A stretch of 64,000 nucleotides of DNA from Telopea speciosissima (GCF_018873765.1 NC_057918.1:12842862-12906861), one strand, 5' to 3'. Counted from the first letter of the stretch, positions 34,875-47,051 are shown. Notes: generated by a model from the letters alone, not told the origin. Numbers and translations: made by a program.

Positions 34875-37620
34875 AAGATATATGCAATATGATAGGTGGA
34901 GGAAGATTTACAGAACATAATTCGATACAGGGACAGGGAGATCTTTTAATCTGTGATACAGAGGATCTGTTTACATAGTAGCTTTTTACTTGCAATTAAT
35001 ATTGCCTGACCCTTCCTCTCCAGGACTCCATGCATGCAATCGTGCTAAGCAACATAGTAGGGTGCACGGCAGTTTAGCAAAGGCAGGCAGGCCAGGCCAG
35101 GCCAGGCCAGGCATATTCTATAAAGTTAAAAACTTTTTCCAGTCATTTAAAAAGCCTATTAGTGGTACCCACTAGGCCATTTAGTACAGTTTAGAGCGTG
35201 AAGAAGACTGAAGAAGACTAGAGAGACGGTAGTAGACCAACCCAGTCTTATATATAGCCCTGTAGGCCTGCCCACGGTCAGACAAATAGAGAAGAAAGTA
35301 AGACAGACCTAGGAGAGGAGAGGAGTCTTGACTCTTGACTATTCGTCTATTCCTGCTTCTTCTCTCTTCTCTGTGTACGTGTACGTGTGTGGGTTGTTTT
35401 TCTCCACCGCAAGTTCTAATAGGAAAAGTTGCATATCACTGCATGAGCCATGCCATGACCCATGAGGCATTGAAAACCTAGAATCTGGGGCAGCACAGCA
35501 GGGTCCCAAAGTACATTGAGGTCACAGAGTTGAGAACTGAATTGGGTCCATCCATCCATCGAATGGTTAGCCCTTGTCCTCTAACATGGGACCCACACAC
35601 GTGTGCCATTACCATATATCCATCCTTACATTTTATTCTTTCTTTCAAAAGACACAGTCTGTATTCTGTAGTCTGTACCCTGTACCCTGTACTATATATC
35701 TATATATTTGCACTGTAGATGCTCTAAAAGACACTTCATTAATGCAATATTTACTCTCTCTCACTCTCTCTCTCTCCCCAAAAACGTAAAGAGACAGAAA
35801 GACTGGAAAATAATCTACCCTTGGTAGAAGTGGGGCCTCTCTCTCTCTCTCTCGAGATTTCTTTCAGTCTTTTGTCTTCATTTTACTTCCATCTGTTTTG
35901 TCCGCCACTTTAATTCAGTCTTTTACTCCTTTTTCTGCTGACCGTTTTCTACATTACACAGTTGGCCCATCTACCCGGGTCAGCCCAAAACTTGTCTGGG
36001 AAAATTAGTGTTTGGGTCAGGCTTTATATAGCTCACGGACTGAGCTAGGGTTAAGATTTTCAGACCTTGGGTTGAGGAATGAGGAGGTTAATTGCATCAG
36101 GCTGATGCCCTTGTTATCATGGTTTTAGTGCACGGTATCAGAACGGGTATTGTCAACACGTAAAATCGATATGATATCGATACGGTAATGGCCTGAATCA
36201 ATTGTATTGGACAAAATTACCCTTGAATTTCTTTAAAAAATGAGTTTTTTTTTATCATTTTACCCGTTGTCCGTACCGTGCTATCAATACGGTATCGGCA
36301 CAGTATCGATATTGGTGACTAGCAAAACCTGTACGTGTCGCCTGATACTTAGAACCATGCTTGCTACAAGCCCAGCCCAGCCAGCACTAGGGGCATAGGA
36401 TGCACCCAGACACATGGGGGTGAGCAAAATGGCCGGCCTGCCACTTGGATGACCCAAACCCCACCCATGTCCAACCCCATGTGCTTGGGCGCAGCTTGCA
36501 CTTAGATGCGCTTCCGGACATAGAACGTGCACCCTATATATATGAATTGTTGGGATAGGATACGCTTGCATCCTTTGTTGTCCATCTCGTTCCTTTTCAC
36601 ATGAAATGATCTCGTTGCCTATTGCCCTCCAATGAACTAAATCATTTTGTTGCACCTCATTGGCATACTCACCTATGCTGCTTCCTCAGATTCTCTCCTT
36701 TACATCAATGCAAAGAAAATAAAGCTCTTTGCAGGCGAAATTTATGGATCTATCCCTTGTTATCTTAACTTAAACTTGCTTCCCACATAACCATCAGATG
36801 AGACCATGCCAATGACAAATATTACACCATTTTTCATTAAATTCAAGAGAAATCTCTGAAATGGGAGCTAATGATAGAAAAAATAGATAATGTGCTGCGG
36901 TGCTCACCGTTTTCTTGGTCTTATTTTCCATTGCTAGTGTTCATTGGTGGGGCTTTGGATCATCTCACGGTCTAGAATTGGAGTTTGAAGGGTTACTACT
37001 CCATTTAGTAGAAAGAATATCTGAGATTTAGAGTGAGAATCAATACGAGAGGAATCTCCTCCTCTACGTTTTCCCTTCCAAAATCCAAAACCACAAATCC
37101 AAATCTCTTTCTTTATCGGGAACAAGTTTAATTTTTCACTTAAAAGAAGAAATGGTAGCAGCGGCAAATGGCGGCATCGATTTTGATGGTTGCAACGGCT
37201 GGTGCTCGAGTTCGAAGCAAAGAGGGATTGTGGGTATCGCTCTATGCCAGGTTGAACCGTTGAAGAGGCCGGCTTGTATTTTTGTTGGGAATGAGATCTA
37301 TTTTTCACTCAACTTCGTTCTTTCTAGTTTGTTCCGGAAAAGACAGAACACTATAAATTGTTGTTCTGTCATTCGTGTTTAAAACTATGCTTTCGTCCAG
37401 TTTGTTCTGCCAGAACAGAAGAACCAATTGGATTGGCCAAATGCATTTCTGTTTCCATTTCATTCTCACTGAATGCAAGAACACCAAAAACGTTCTTGCG
37501 GAGTACAACCAAACAAGGTCTAAGTCATGGTTGGGCACTTAAGAGGCTAAGTCTTATGGGTCTAAGTACTATGAGAATTATTATTTACAACTTAAGAAAA
37601 GAATTGCTTAAATGAAGTTG
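34875..37620 (+). repeat. Tandem segmental duplication, unit 1
   Basis: Three segments recur in the same order and orientation at 37700-38690. They are the gggacagggagatctttt through ggtaccca stretch (34880-35240), a short tgggataggatacgc motif (36551), and the tttgatggttgc through gaggctaagtc stretch (37150-37620). Unit 1 also contains the outer end of the inverted-duplication arm and a MITE at 36118-36359. No gene is recognised. Confidence 0.75.
36118..36359. repeat. MITE with catggttttag / cttagaaccatg ends
   Basis: It starts catggttttagtgcacggta and ends ctgatacttagaaccatg, imperfect inverted termini. The interior has several cggtatcg/gataccgt motifs. A related copy lies inverted at 15596-15749. 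Confidence 0.65.
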
Positions 37621-37699
37621 AGCTTTTCATAAAGGAATTGCAATGCCCATTTCATCCATTTCTTTTGATATGATGAAAAAAAGGTCTTATGGTTGTGTG

Positions 37700-38690
37700 C
37701 AATAAGATAGGTGAAGGAGGCATTTGCAGAACGAAAATCGAAAATCGATGCAGGGACAGGGAGATCTTTTAATCTGTGTACAGAGGATCTGTTCATAGTA
37801 GCTTTTAACTTGCAATTAATACTGCTACTGCCTGCCCTTCCTCTCCATGCATGCAATAGTGCAACGCAACATTGTAGGGTGCACGGCAATTTAGCAAAGG
37901 CAGGCCAGGCATATTCTATAAAGTTAAACAACTTTTTCTAGTCATTTAAAAGCCTATTAGTGGTACCCATTAGCCCACTTAGTACAGTGTAGAACATGGA
38001 AAAGGCTAGAGAGACGTATGTTATCAAAAAAAAAAAACCATTCTTACAGCCAAGACCATATATAGGGGAAGTGTTCTTTGCGTGGGATGCAGCGGTCATG
38101 TTGCGTAAGGCAGCCAATGAGAGCCCGTGTGCTAGCACAATGGGATGGAATTTTCACCATTCATGGGGGCACAACGATCATTTCCGCTCCCTATGTGTGG
38201 TGTGACTCTTGTGTCTCACACACACAACATTTCTCCACATATGTATATGAACTATTGGGATAGGATACGCTGGCACTCAATTTTGATGGTTGCTGCTGCT
38301 CGGGGTCGAAGCAAAGAGATTTGGGTATGGCTCTATGCGAGGTTGAACTGTTGAAGAGGTTTGTGTTTTTGTGGAACAAGTTCTATTTTTCGCTCAACTT
38401 TGTTCTTTCTTCCGGTTCATTTTGCCAAAACAGAAGAACGAACCAGATTGGCAAAATGCATTTTTATTTCCATTTCATCATCACAAAACACAAAAAAGCA
38501 AAAACGTTTCCGTATAGTGCAACCAAACGGGGTCAAAGTCATGTTTGGGCATTTATGAGGCTAAGTCGTATGGGTTTAAAAGCTATGAGAGTTTCCGTAT
38601 AGTACAAAGTCATGTTTGGGCATTTATGAGGCTAAGTCGTATGGGTTTAAAAGCTATGAGAATTACTTACAACTTAAAAACATTATAAGA
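37700..38690 (+). repeat. Tandem segmental duplication, unit 2 (shortened)
   Basis: It repeats unit 1 with a large internal deletion: gggacagggagatctttt at 37753, ggtacccattag at 37961, tgggataggatacgc at 38257 and tttgatggttgc at 38282. It contains a smaller tandem copy of its own end (gtttccgtatagt through aaagctatgag at about 38503 and 38592). Confidence 0.75.
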
Positions 38691-39119
38691 TTAAACTATT
38701 TCCCAACTCTTCAACATTGATGTTGAATACTTGTGGATGTTCTAGCCACTTATACTCTGATGCGTTTTCCACTTGGTCTTACAGAAGAGACCTCTCTACT
38801 TCATGTCATCAATGTCATCCAAGCTTAATTTTGATTTTTCAATTTGTGAAGCTTGTTTGGCTTCATTCACTTGTTTGGATTTGCCTTCCATGCAACTTTT
38901 TGATGTTTAAGAGGATACCAATTGACCTTTCATACTTTGGATTTTTCATCAACAAACACAAGTTAATAATCACTAAAAACATCGTCAATATAGTCTCTCT
39001 AAAATTAGTTCCCATATCTTTCCAATTCTCCCTTTTCTTGTTCATCACCACCATCATCATCATAAACTAGATCTCCCTCTATATCAACCAAATCATCCTC
39101 TCCCCTTCTACAGGATCAA
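38691..39119. other. Non-coding stretch before a LINE fragment
   Basis: No recognised gene. It contains a 117-codon open frame (38717-39070) of low-complexity, hydrophobic composition that I do not consider real. It may be part of the LINE or its flank. Confidence 0.4.
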
Positions 39120-39790
39120 CGAAATGAGATTGTGCATCGAATCTCCGGCGAAGACACTTGAAAAAACGATGTCCCATTTCCATACACTTACGTCTTCTAG
39201 GTGCAATGACCAGCATACCAAAGGAAGATGGATCCGTCCCTCCCAAGGAAGTTTACAAGATGACTTCTGATGTTGCACTCGTAATCAATCTCATGGTGGA
39301 ACAGGCTTCATCCTCCGAGATCATGCTCGAATTCAAGTGCTAGCTATCTCAGAACCAGGTTCTTTCCATTCCATCCTTGTTGGAGAAGCTCTTGCAGTTC
39401 GATCAAACCTTTTTTATGTGATTGTAGAATGTTATAACAATATCTTGGTTGAATCTGATAATCAGGAACTAATTCGGCATCTTCATCCATCTAATGGACT
39501 GGCCTAGTTGAAGCTTTTGCAACATTAAAAGATATTATACATTTTCCCTCTTACTTCTTAAGCTGCTCCTTCAACCATGTTTCTAAAGGAAATAAACAAT
39601 ATAGCTAACTCCCTAGCTAAGAAGGCTCTGTCAATGATGTATAAGACAGTTTGGCCTATTCTCACTCTTCGCCTTCATGTTCTTTGTGTATCTGCAGTTT
39701 TGGCTAGTTCTCGTTCTTTTCTAAGCATCGACTGCAGACCAGAACTACTCTCTCCAAGTCTAACATTCGCATGGCTCTCGTAACGCTTTT
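39120..39790 (+). mobile_element. LINE RNase H-like fragment
   Basis: Plus-strand frames read WIRPSQGSL, GTGFILRDHARIQVLAISEP, HSILVGEALAVRSNLFYVIV and NNILVESDNQELIRHLHPSN, then KEINNIANSLAKKALSMM. This is the typical RNase H-like domain at the 3' end of plant LINEs (with the VESD...A...S LAK pattern). At least two frame changes break it. It has no visible poly-A tail. Confidence 0.75.
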
Positions 39791-39799
39791 CTTATGCTC

Positions 39800-41104
39800 C
39801 TCCTTGTTCTCACTGTTCCTCATCTCCTACATGTTTTTCACTTCTGTACTGTAATAATACCTCACTTTCCACTTTTCTAGCTGGGAGTTCAAACAACTAC
39901 GTTAGTTATTACTTTGTAATGGGACAAAAACCTACATGGTTACTTGATTTCCATTGTGAGCTCTTGGTTGAACAGGATCGTGACTCATGACATCTTTTGT
40001 TCGAGGTATTATTATAACAGGATTTGCAGAAAAACAACCACCCAGATGACATATCAATCCGTAATAGGTGTTACCCTTTAGGGTCAGTCTGGCCCAGCCT
40101 GATCCAACAATGATTTTAAGGCTGAACTGGGCTGAGATAAACCTGGCATGTCTTGACCTGGGCTGAGATCCCAGCCTGAGATCAGGCAAAGATGGGCTTG
40201 TACTGAGCTAGGAGGACCCAAGGTTGGGCTGGGGCTTCGAACAACCAGGCCCAGCATGGCCCAGTTCTACCCCTACAACATTTAGGTTTACAGGAGCAGA
40301 GGAAATGGGTTTGCTGCTTTCCTCGGTGAGAGTCCAAATACGTCAAGAGAGAATGAGAATTCCACCTCTGGTCTTCCAACCACCTTCCATGTTCAATGTT
40401 TCAATGCGCAGCCGGATTGGATTTGGTTTGGGCACAGATTGTTTAAACTTTCATCTTGTTAGAAATCTGGAATAGAGACATTTTAGGGTTAGTGCTTCGC
40501 CTGCTGAACCTACAGCATTCCTGCCCAATTTCGACCAAGGCAGTTTTAGCGTGCCGCTAAATCAATGTTCCGATTTGGCTCCACCATTGCTACCTGCATT
40601 CTTACAGGCTGTCCAAATTCTGGGACAACCAACTTATCCAGTTTTAGTGTGCACCCAAACCAACTTAGCTCCTGTAGCAAGATCCCCAAAAAAAAATTAC
40701 AAAAAATACAAATTTTGGGATATTTTTACTATTCGATTCCAATGCGAATCAGTGGAGTTTGATCCCATGTCTAATTTGATCCGATTCCAATCAGAACCGG
40801 TGGAGGCAAAACCCATTTCTAATTCCATACACTGATTCCAATCACTGGTCTATGTGTACACGTGTTGGATTTTAGTGCTCAAGGCTGCGGATCATTTACT
40901 TTTCTCTTCCAATTAGAAGTAGGAAAACAATTTCACCCACTGTAAATCAATAGTTTTTCACACAAATAAAAGTATAATTGGAGTGTCACTCTTCCTGGAG
41001 GTATGCATCAACATAATGAGAAGTCAGCTGATATATACATGAATGTGGGGATCAACCCCCTTCTAAAGGGTTAAAAAAAATTAGAAATAGTATTGAATAT
41101 ACCA
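39800..41104. other. Intergenic DNA with gccc-rich MITE remains
   Basis: Between 40072 and 40280 an inverted-repeat segment (gggtcagtctggcccagcct against ggcccagttctacccct) resembles the gccc-rich MITE family seen at 11463 and 60793. The remainder shows no gene. The end of this stretch is the probable 3' UTR and flank of the UXT-like gene. Confidence 0.45.
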
Positions 41105-44100
41105 TTAAGATCTATCTGCTGAAAGTTGGAGCAACTCTCGAATACCTTCATAGACCTGCAATATAACCATGGCAATCAATTCAATCTAGCAAGAGAAGTA
41201 GCTGCTTTTGTTTTTTCTTTGGAGGGGGAGGGGGAAGGGAAGAGTAGGAAGTACAAATAACTCTCCAGCGGGTTTCCAGACTGGATTCAAGGCCATATGC
41301 CAGAGGGTAAGGCTTTTACCTCACTACCCTATAACACACTCCCCCCCCCCCCCCCCTTTCTATTTCCAAAGCCAAGAACCCTAACATTGAGCTGAGGTTC
41401 AACTCAATACAGTCTGAGTTATCTTAGGTAGTTGATGGCCCCAATCTCAACTACACGATGTTGACCACATAAATAATTGACAGTGGGTCACACCCCTTGG
41501 ATATTCCAAGTATGATCCTCTGATGAAACCCCATACTTCCCAATTTTAATTTCCAGGGAAGCAAGGAAAATTAAAGCAACCCTAGATAGCTTCCTCATCC
41601 AACAAGAGAATTCCCAAGTATATTTCTGCCACTTCTTAGAGCTCCAAACTATAGATATTGGGCAGAAGCACCTGAACTAGTTCATGATTCTAATCTTGTC
41701 ACATGAAAGAAGCAACAAAATGCAATCATTACTGATTCTAAGCATACCATCTTGATTTGGGCTTTGATAGATGCAATTAGTAGTGTATACTCCTCGATCT
41801 GCCTGCATAATGCACGTGAAGACATTTTTCAATCACAGATTTCAACAGACCAATTAATAATGCATACCAAGAGGGAGGGGGAGAGAGAGAGAGGAGTAAC
41901 ATTTTCCATATGCAGTAAAGGAATTGAAGGGGGGGTCATTAATATATTGTCTTTAGTTTCTTCTAAAATATCAGTCTAGGTTAGTGTCACACTAAGTATC
42001 AATATTAATTTGATACAAGAACAGGAGCTCAGTGTGAAGTGTCCACTTAGTAATGCATAGGAGGGCTAGGGGGGAGAAAGAGGAGTTACATTTTCTATAT
42101 GCAGTAAAGGAATTGACTTGGGGGGGGGGGGGGAGGAGGGCATTAATATATTGTCTTTAGTTTCTTCTAAACTATCAGTCTAGGTTAGTGTCAAACTATG
42201 TATCAATATTGGTTTGACACAAGAACGGGAACACTGCGCAAAGTGTCCATTCATGCAACAGAATAGCTAAAAACCCCCCCCCAAAAAAAAATGAATTCTT
42301 TTAAAAAAAAAAAAATTTTAAGAAGCCTGTCATCGAAGCATATTGTTCTTATCCATGAACATATAATCTTTTTTTTTTTTTTTTTGGTGGGGGGGGGGGG
42401 GGTTTGTACAAAGTGAACATATAATCTTAAATGAAGATAACTTTCTTTATGCGCATAGCCACTTCGAAAAACTCAATGGTAATGAGCAAAATTTCAATCT
42501 GGCCTGGAATTGTTTTTCCAGAAATTTGATTTGGTTCAGGAGTTCCAATGAGATGTTAGGAGAAAATAAATCAATAAATTGATAATATCCTATAATTTTA
42601 TATCCCTTCTTTCCTATTTCTCCTGATCTTTCTACCAATCAATAGGTATGACCAAACATAAGGATCAATAAATAAACAAATAAGTCATAACGCTTTTTTA
42701 TTTCTATTATCTCCCTTATTTCCTATTACTCCTATTCTTCTCTTAGTTTATTGGCATTTAAGATATTCCTACCCATACATATTTCATTCTGGGTCATCTT
42801 AAAAATTAGAGCAAAATCCCGAAACTCCTTGGAATTTAAAACCTTAGTTATATCTCAAGATCTTAAAATGTGACGGGTAAACTTCAACCACTCTCATTAT
42901 CTTCTATCCTTTTGCTTATTTCTAGCACATTTTTCTAGGTTGTTTTTATTTCCATGTACTCTGTATAAAGGTTTCAACATCAATAAGGTGTTTAACATAA
43001 CTAAGAAGGAAATGTTCATACCTGTCTAATCTTTCTTCCTTTCTTGATATGAACTCCAAAGCTTCAGACCAGGTAAACTCTACATGGAAGCCCAGTCCAA
43101 TGTCCACAAATATGTGCCGTGTATCTGGCCTGCAGCGACGCAGGAAAGGCAAAAGAATATATAATAGCAGCTATGTTTTCCACCTAAAATCACTTAGAGA
43201 ACCACCAATCACACTGCTCAAAGCCTCTACTCAATGACCAGTACACCCAGCAAATTAAATTATAAATGGTAATAAATTCAAGATAGTTGTCAACTAAGAC
43301 TCCGTAACTAACCAACACTTTGTAATTGTTTAAACAGACATTACACACAGGCTTGTGTGTGTGTGTGTGTGTGTGTACATGCATGTGCCTTCTTTTATTT
43401 TATTTATATTTTGATAAGTACCGACTAAAGAAAATAGAAGTACAATGTAGTAATACATCATCATCAACAACAACAAAACCTCTACAAGAGGTATGGCAGG
43501 CATGATGAACTGATTAAGGTCCTAATACATTAAGAGTTACCCTACATCTGAACTGAATTATCATGGAGAGAGATCATCTCCAAAACAGAAAATATGTGTG
43601 TTATATGCATTGTGTATGCAGGTACTCTTTTTCATTTTTTCTTTTGGGGAGGGGGGTTGTTGTGGAAGGGGAATACATACATATGAGCATGAGCATGCAT
43701 AACTAACAACTGCATAGATATTCAAGTTAAACAGCAGCAAGATGCTCAGAATAAGAGTTTCAAAGACATACACATCAGCTTGCATATACACTTCGGAACC
43801 AAGGTTGACCAAAGTACGGAGGCCAGTCACACCATTCTTCTCCAGATTCTCTATATTCCTTCTTAGGTCCAAGCTAGTAGAGTTTGGAATTAAGTCGAAA
43901 CAACAGAGATGTATAATAGGAATCCGTTATTATGAAACGGCTCCACCATGAGCTCATCAAGAAATATCAAAGAATTCAGTACATGTAAAGAACCATTTAA
44001 GATCACAAGTACTAAAGTATTTTGTTGATTAAGAGGTAAGGTAAGCAAGAAATTCATCCAATGTTCCAAATCTGAAGAGAATAATAAAAGAAAATATTTG

Positions 44101-44926
44101 AAAGGATACAAAACTTTCTGTTGTTCAAAAACCTTGTCCCTGCAAAATAAGACCAGACTGTTAGTCCGCAGTTTGTTAACCACCACCTTATATTTATATT
44201 ACAGTAACCTAAGATGGGTAAATTCATAAATTACATTACAGAAAAAGGTGCCCAATGTGGAGAACCTGTCACAAGAACCTCATGATCCAACGCCTGATAG
44301 GCGTTGGATCACCTCAGGTGCACTCAAATAAGAAGAGGTTGCTCAGAGGAGAATAGTTTCCTCCTTGATAGTGGGAGATGACCATTCCTAAGAAGAGATT
44401 CATAAAGTGTTTAGGATCCTTGTTCCTAGGGCATCCAGACCAGATTTCATAACATTGTCTTACAATTTGGAATCTATTTTCAGTTTGGGGAAAACAAATT
44501 AGACAATTCCGTCTTTATCTGTACAACTCAAGATTTAGCCACAAGTGAGCTATCAAAATCCTAGAACTAAATTTTTTGCTGCATTATTTCCATTGGCCAT
44601 TCAATATTTCATCATACATCCAGAAATTAAGATCATCTGATCTGTTTGTCGTTCGGTTATATGCCCCCGCCACATCACCAGACATTAAATATCAGTTAAA
44701 GTGGTTAGATATATGCCCAGTCAAAGGCTGACAAGTGATCATGGAACTGAAATGAGTGCATATAGCTGATAAGACCCTCATTTCATGGGGATAGAAGAAG
44801 ACTAGCTGGACAGAAACACATGCAAATAACATACCGTTCAGCAATGGCACGGACAAGATCTGGCTTCAAGCGGCAGTCAATGAATTCCTCGAATCTCTGT
44901 ACCTTATTCTCCCGGATCTTATCCAT
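41105..44926 (-). CDS. UXT: UXT-like prefoldin-family protein
   Basis: Coding exons on the minus strand: 44926-44835, 44139-44110, 43873-43772, 43129-43022, 41802-41748 and 41155-41105. They total 438 nt, 145 aa, every junction GT-AG and the frame unbroken. The protein starts MDKIRENKVQRFEEF and runs through LRTLVNLGSEVYMQADVPD and HIFVDIGLGFHVEFTWSEA to IREL near the end. This is the alpha-prefoldin architecture of UXT (ART-27): two coiled-coil helices joined by beta-hairpins. Human UXT is 157 aa. In animals UXT is part of the R2TP/prefoldin-like complex and a transcription cofactor; the plant role is less clear, probably co-chaperone. The ATG is 7 bp inside exon 2; exon 1 is untranslated. 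Intron 5 contains a 190-bp tandem duplication. Confidence 0.9.
41861..42262 (+). repeat. Tandem duplication of about 190-210 bp in UXT intron 5
   Basis: The segment with catatgcagtaaaggaattg, attaatatattgtctttagt and cagtctaggttagtgtca occurs twice back to back (41861-42051 and 42052-42262). The copies are nearly identical apart from a G-run expanded in the second. Confidence 0.85.
43357..43378 (+). repeat. (GT)n microsatellite in UXT intron 4
   Basis: About eleven uninterrupted tg units, within the intron between the third and fourth coding exons. Confidence 0.9.
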
Positions 44927-46140
44927 ATTGATTCTGCAGTATGGTGAAAATTCAATAAGAATCTGACCCAACAACTTAATGTCTCATATGTAGTACATAT
45001 AAGAACTTATGCATCATGAGATTGATGAGTAGGACTGCCCATTACCTCACCTCAATGGCCCCAAAGTTTATTAGAACTATTGTTGAACTTGTTGTAAATA
45101 TGTCATAGTTTACATCTGCAAGATAACACTATCTCAAAAAGCACCTATCACCTAGTTTCATCAACATTCAGTTCCAAATGCTTGATTGTGATTCTCAAGC
45201 TTTTTAAAAAGTTAGCATTTTTTTTTTTTTTTTTTTGGGGGGGGGGTAAAGGGAATATGACATTAATCTAATTTAAGGTGTTTCTGATTGAATACCAAAT
45301 GGAATATCAGGCTATTTGACATTTAGAAGTCCTTGTAACTTGTAATTCCAAATGAAATTTAATACCCAAGGGTAAACAGTAAACTCCTTAGATTTTCCAA
45401 AGAGTTTGAGTTACATTGTCTTGATGAGACAAAAAGACAGCTGGAAAATACATAAGAAAACTCTTTTCAAAACACCCTAACATTATGTAAAGATTATAAG
45501 AAATTCTGAGTCACTCCATTATGCTAACTAAAAATCAAGGGTACAAAGCTCTCACATATAAATTTCATATTGTGTTGTTATTATGCATACACAACCTCTT
45601 CCAATTATTGTTCAGCTGGGTAGCATCAATATCAACGATTATACATGGCAAGTATCACTTTGCTGCTGTCTACATGATGTTTGAATCTTAACCTAAGGGT
45701 AAGTGAAACAGATACTTTACTGGAAAAAAATAAAATTTTTTGAACTTGCTTAAGATAGTAGATGAAGTGCAGTGCAAGTATCAATGAGTATTAATAGTTG
45801 GTAGTGAAAATTTGAGCTCAAACCTCCACCACCACCACTACTACCACAAGTACTATAACAAAATGAAATAAGAAATGAACACGCATATTGCCTATCCAAT
45901 GTTATACACAAAATAGAAAATCATCCAGGAAAAAAAAATCCAGAGATTAAATTACCAAAGCTGCAAAGAATAAGATAAACAATGGATTCATAAAACTGAT
46001 TTCAGGTCTTAACCTAAAATCAAATGAAACCCTAAAAACCAAACTTGATTTCGATTGAAAACCGAGCAGCCAAAGAAAACCCCCCCAAGTCCACTTCCAA
46101 TTAATTACAGCAGCAAAAGAGAAAGAAGCACCAAACTTAC

Positions 46141-46330
46141 CGTAGACGAGACAGCTTATGAACGGTTTTCGTCAAACAGCATGTGTTGGCATTGCAAGCG
46201 GTCGAACAAAGCTCACTAGTCACTAAGGCTGCCGCCTCAGCTTCTTCTTCTTCACGCACGGCGGGAAGGGCTGAAGGGGAAGGATTGGCTCTTACAACAT
46301 CGGATTCTCTCTCTCTCTCTCAAAATAACC
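46141..46330 (-). other. UXT: 5' untranslated exon of the UXT-like gene, with upstream ATGs
   Basis: A strong donor (gtaagt, reading down from 46140) ends this exon, which joins the acceptor before 44933 across a 1.2 kb intron. It contains three short upstream reading frames, each closed by a stop (46300-46292, 46192-46172, 46182-46156). The transcription start is not visible; a (GA)n-like tract at about 46307-46321 lies near the presumed 5' end. Confidence 0.65.
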
Positions 46331-46689
46331 CTCGGTAGCGGAGGGTTTAGGCTACGTTTCGTAACAATTCTGCTCTCAAAAAGTACTTTTGATTCGTAAG
46401 TACTTTTTTTATTTCTGCTCACAGAGAGTAATTACAAGAGTAGATTGGCGTTTGGTAACTAGGAGAAATAAATGTTTCCGCAAAAAAAAAACATGTAGGC
46501 ACCTTATAGAATCACTTCCAACATTCATTATATTTACTAAAATATCATTCACTTATATATTTATGAAAACACCATCACCTCTAATATAACACCATTAAAC
46601 CAATAATTATGGGCATAATTATGAAAATGCCACCGTACTAAATTATCATCTTCACTTATATATTGTTTCTATTTCTACTCATTTTGCAT

Positions 46690-47051
46690 CTCTTCTAAAA
46701 GATGAAAAGTTTTTTCCATAGGTTTTCTCTACTAAACCTATAAACCAAAGTTGTATATGAGGATACATCATTTATAAGTCTCTTCTTCTTCAGAGACCAT
46801 AAAAATGCCAAAGCAGGACTCATTTGACCAGACTTGCATAAAGCCCAAAGAATCGAATTGCAACTGCAAAAAAGGAAGGGAAAAAAGAGCACATAATACG
46901 CCTCGTGAATTCTTCCAATTCTGCTGAGGTCAGAAACCAACAAATTTGAAGTGGGTTTGGGTGGATAATTCTCCAATCTCAATTTGAAAGAATTTTTTTT
47001 CCCCACCAATATAGACAAAAGATTGAATGATAGTATATCATTTTTGTACAT
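46690..47051 (-). pseudogene. PPR-like pseudogene fragment
   Basis: The minus strand reads PTSNLLVSDLSRIGRIHEAY, then NSILWALCKSGQMSPALAFL and NDVSSYTTLVYRFSREN. The phrasing (LCKSGQMxxAxxFL, DVxSYTTLVYxF) is that of pentatricopeptide repeats. Only two or three imperfect repeats remain, with no intact start or end, so it is a decayed copy. The copia element starts 79 bp upstream of it. Confidence 0.6.

Larger units (their letters stand above)
24360..35990. repeat. Right arm of a large inverted duplication (contains AGO7)
   Basis: This arm carries every matched block of the left arm in reverse order and orientation. In addition it holds AGO7 (30857-34545), a copia derivative (26429-28200), an Au SINE (26113-26240) and a MITE (29443-30162) that have no counterpart on the left. 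The arms are clearly diverged, with many small indels, so the duplication is old. Confidence 0.8.

Noticed and set aside
36284-36655. 123-codon minus-strand frame as a gene
   Set aside because: It overlaps a MITE and a dispersed repeat motif; composition follows the repeat and not a protein family.
30300-38690. miR390 or TAS3 locus near AGO7
   Set aside because: No stretch resembling mature miR390 or its target sites was seen on either strand. Functional linkage to AGO7 does not imply physical linkage.
38717-39070. 117-codon open frame as a gene
   Set aside because: Hydrophobic, low-complexity translation with an overlapping frame on the other strand; no domain; next to a LINE fragment.
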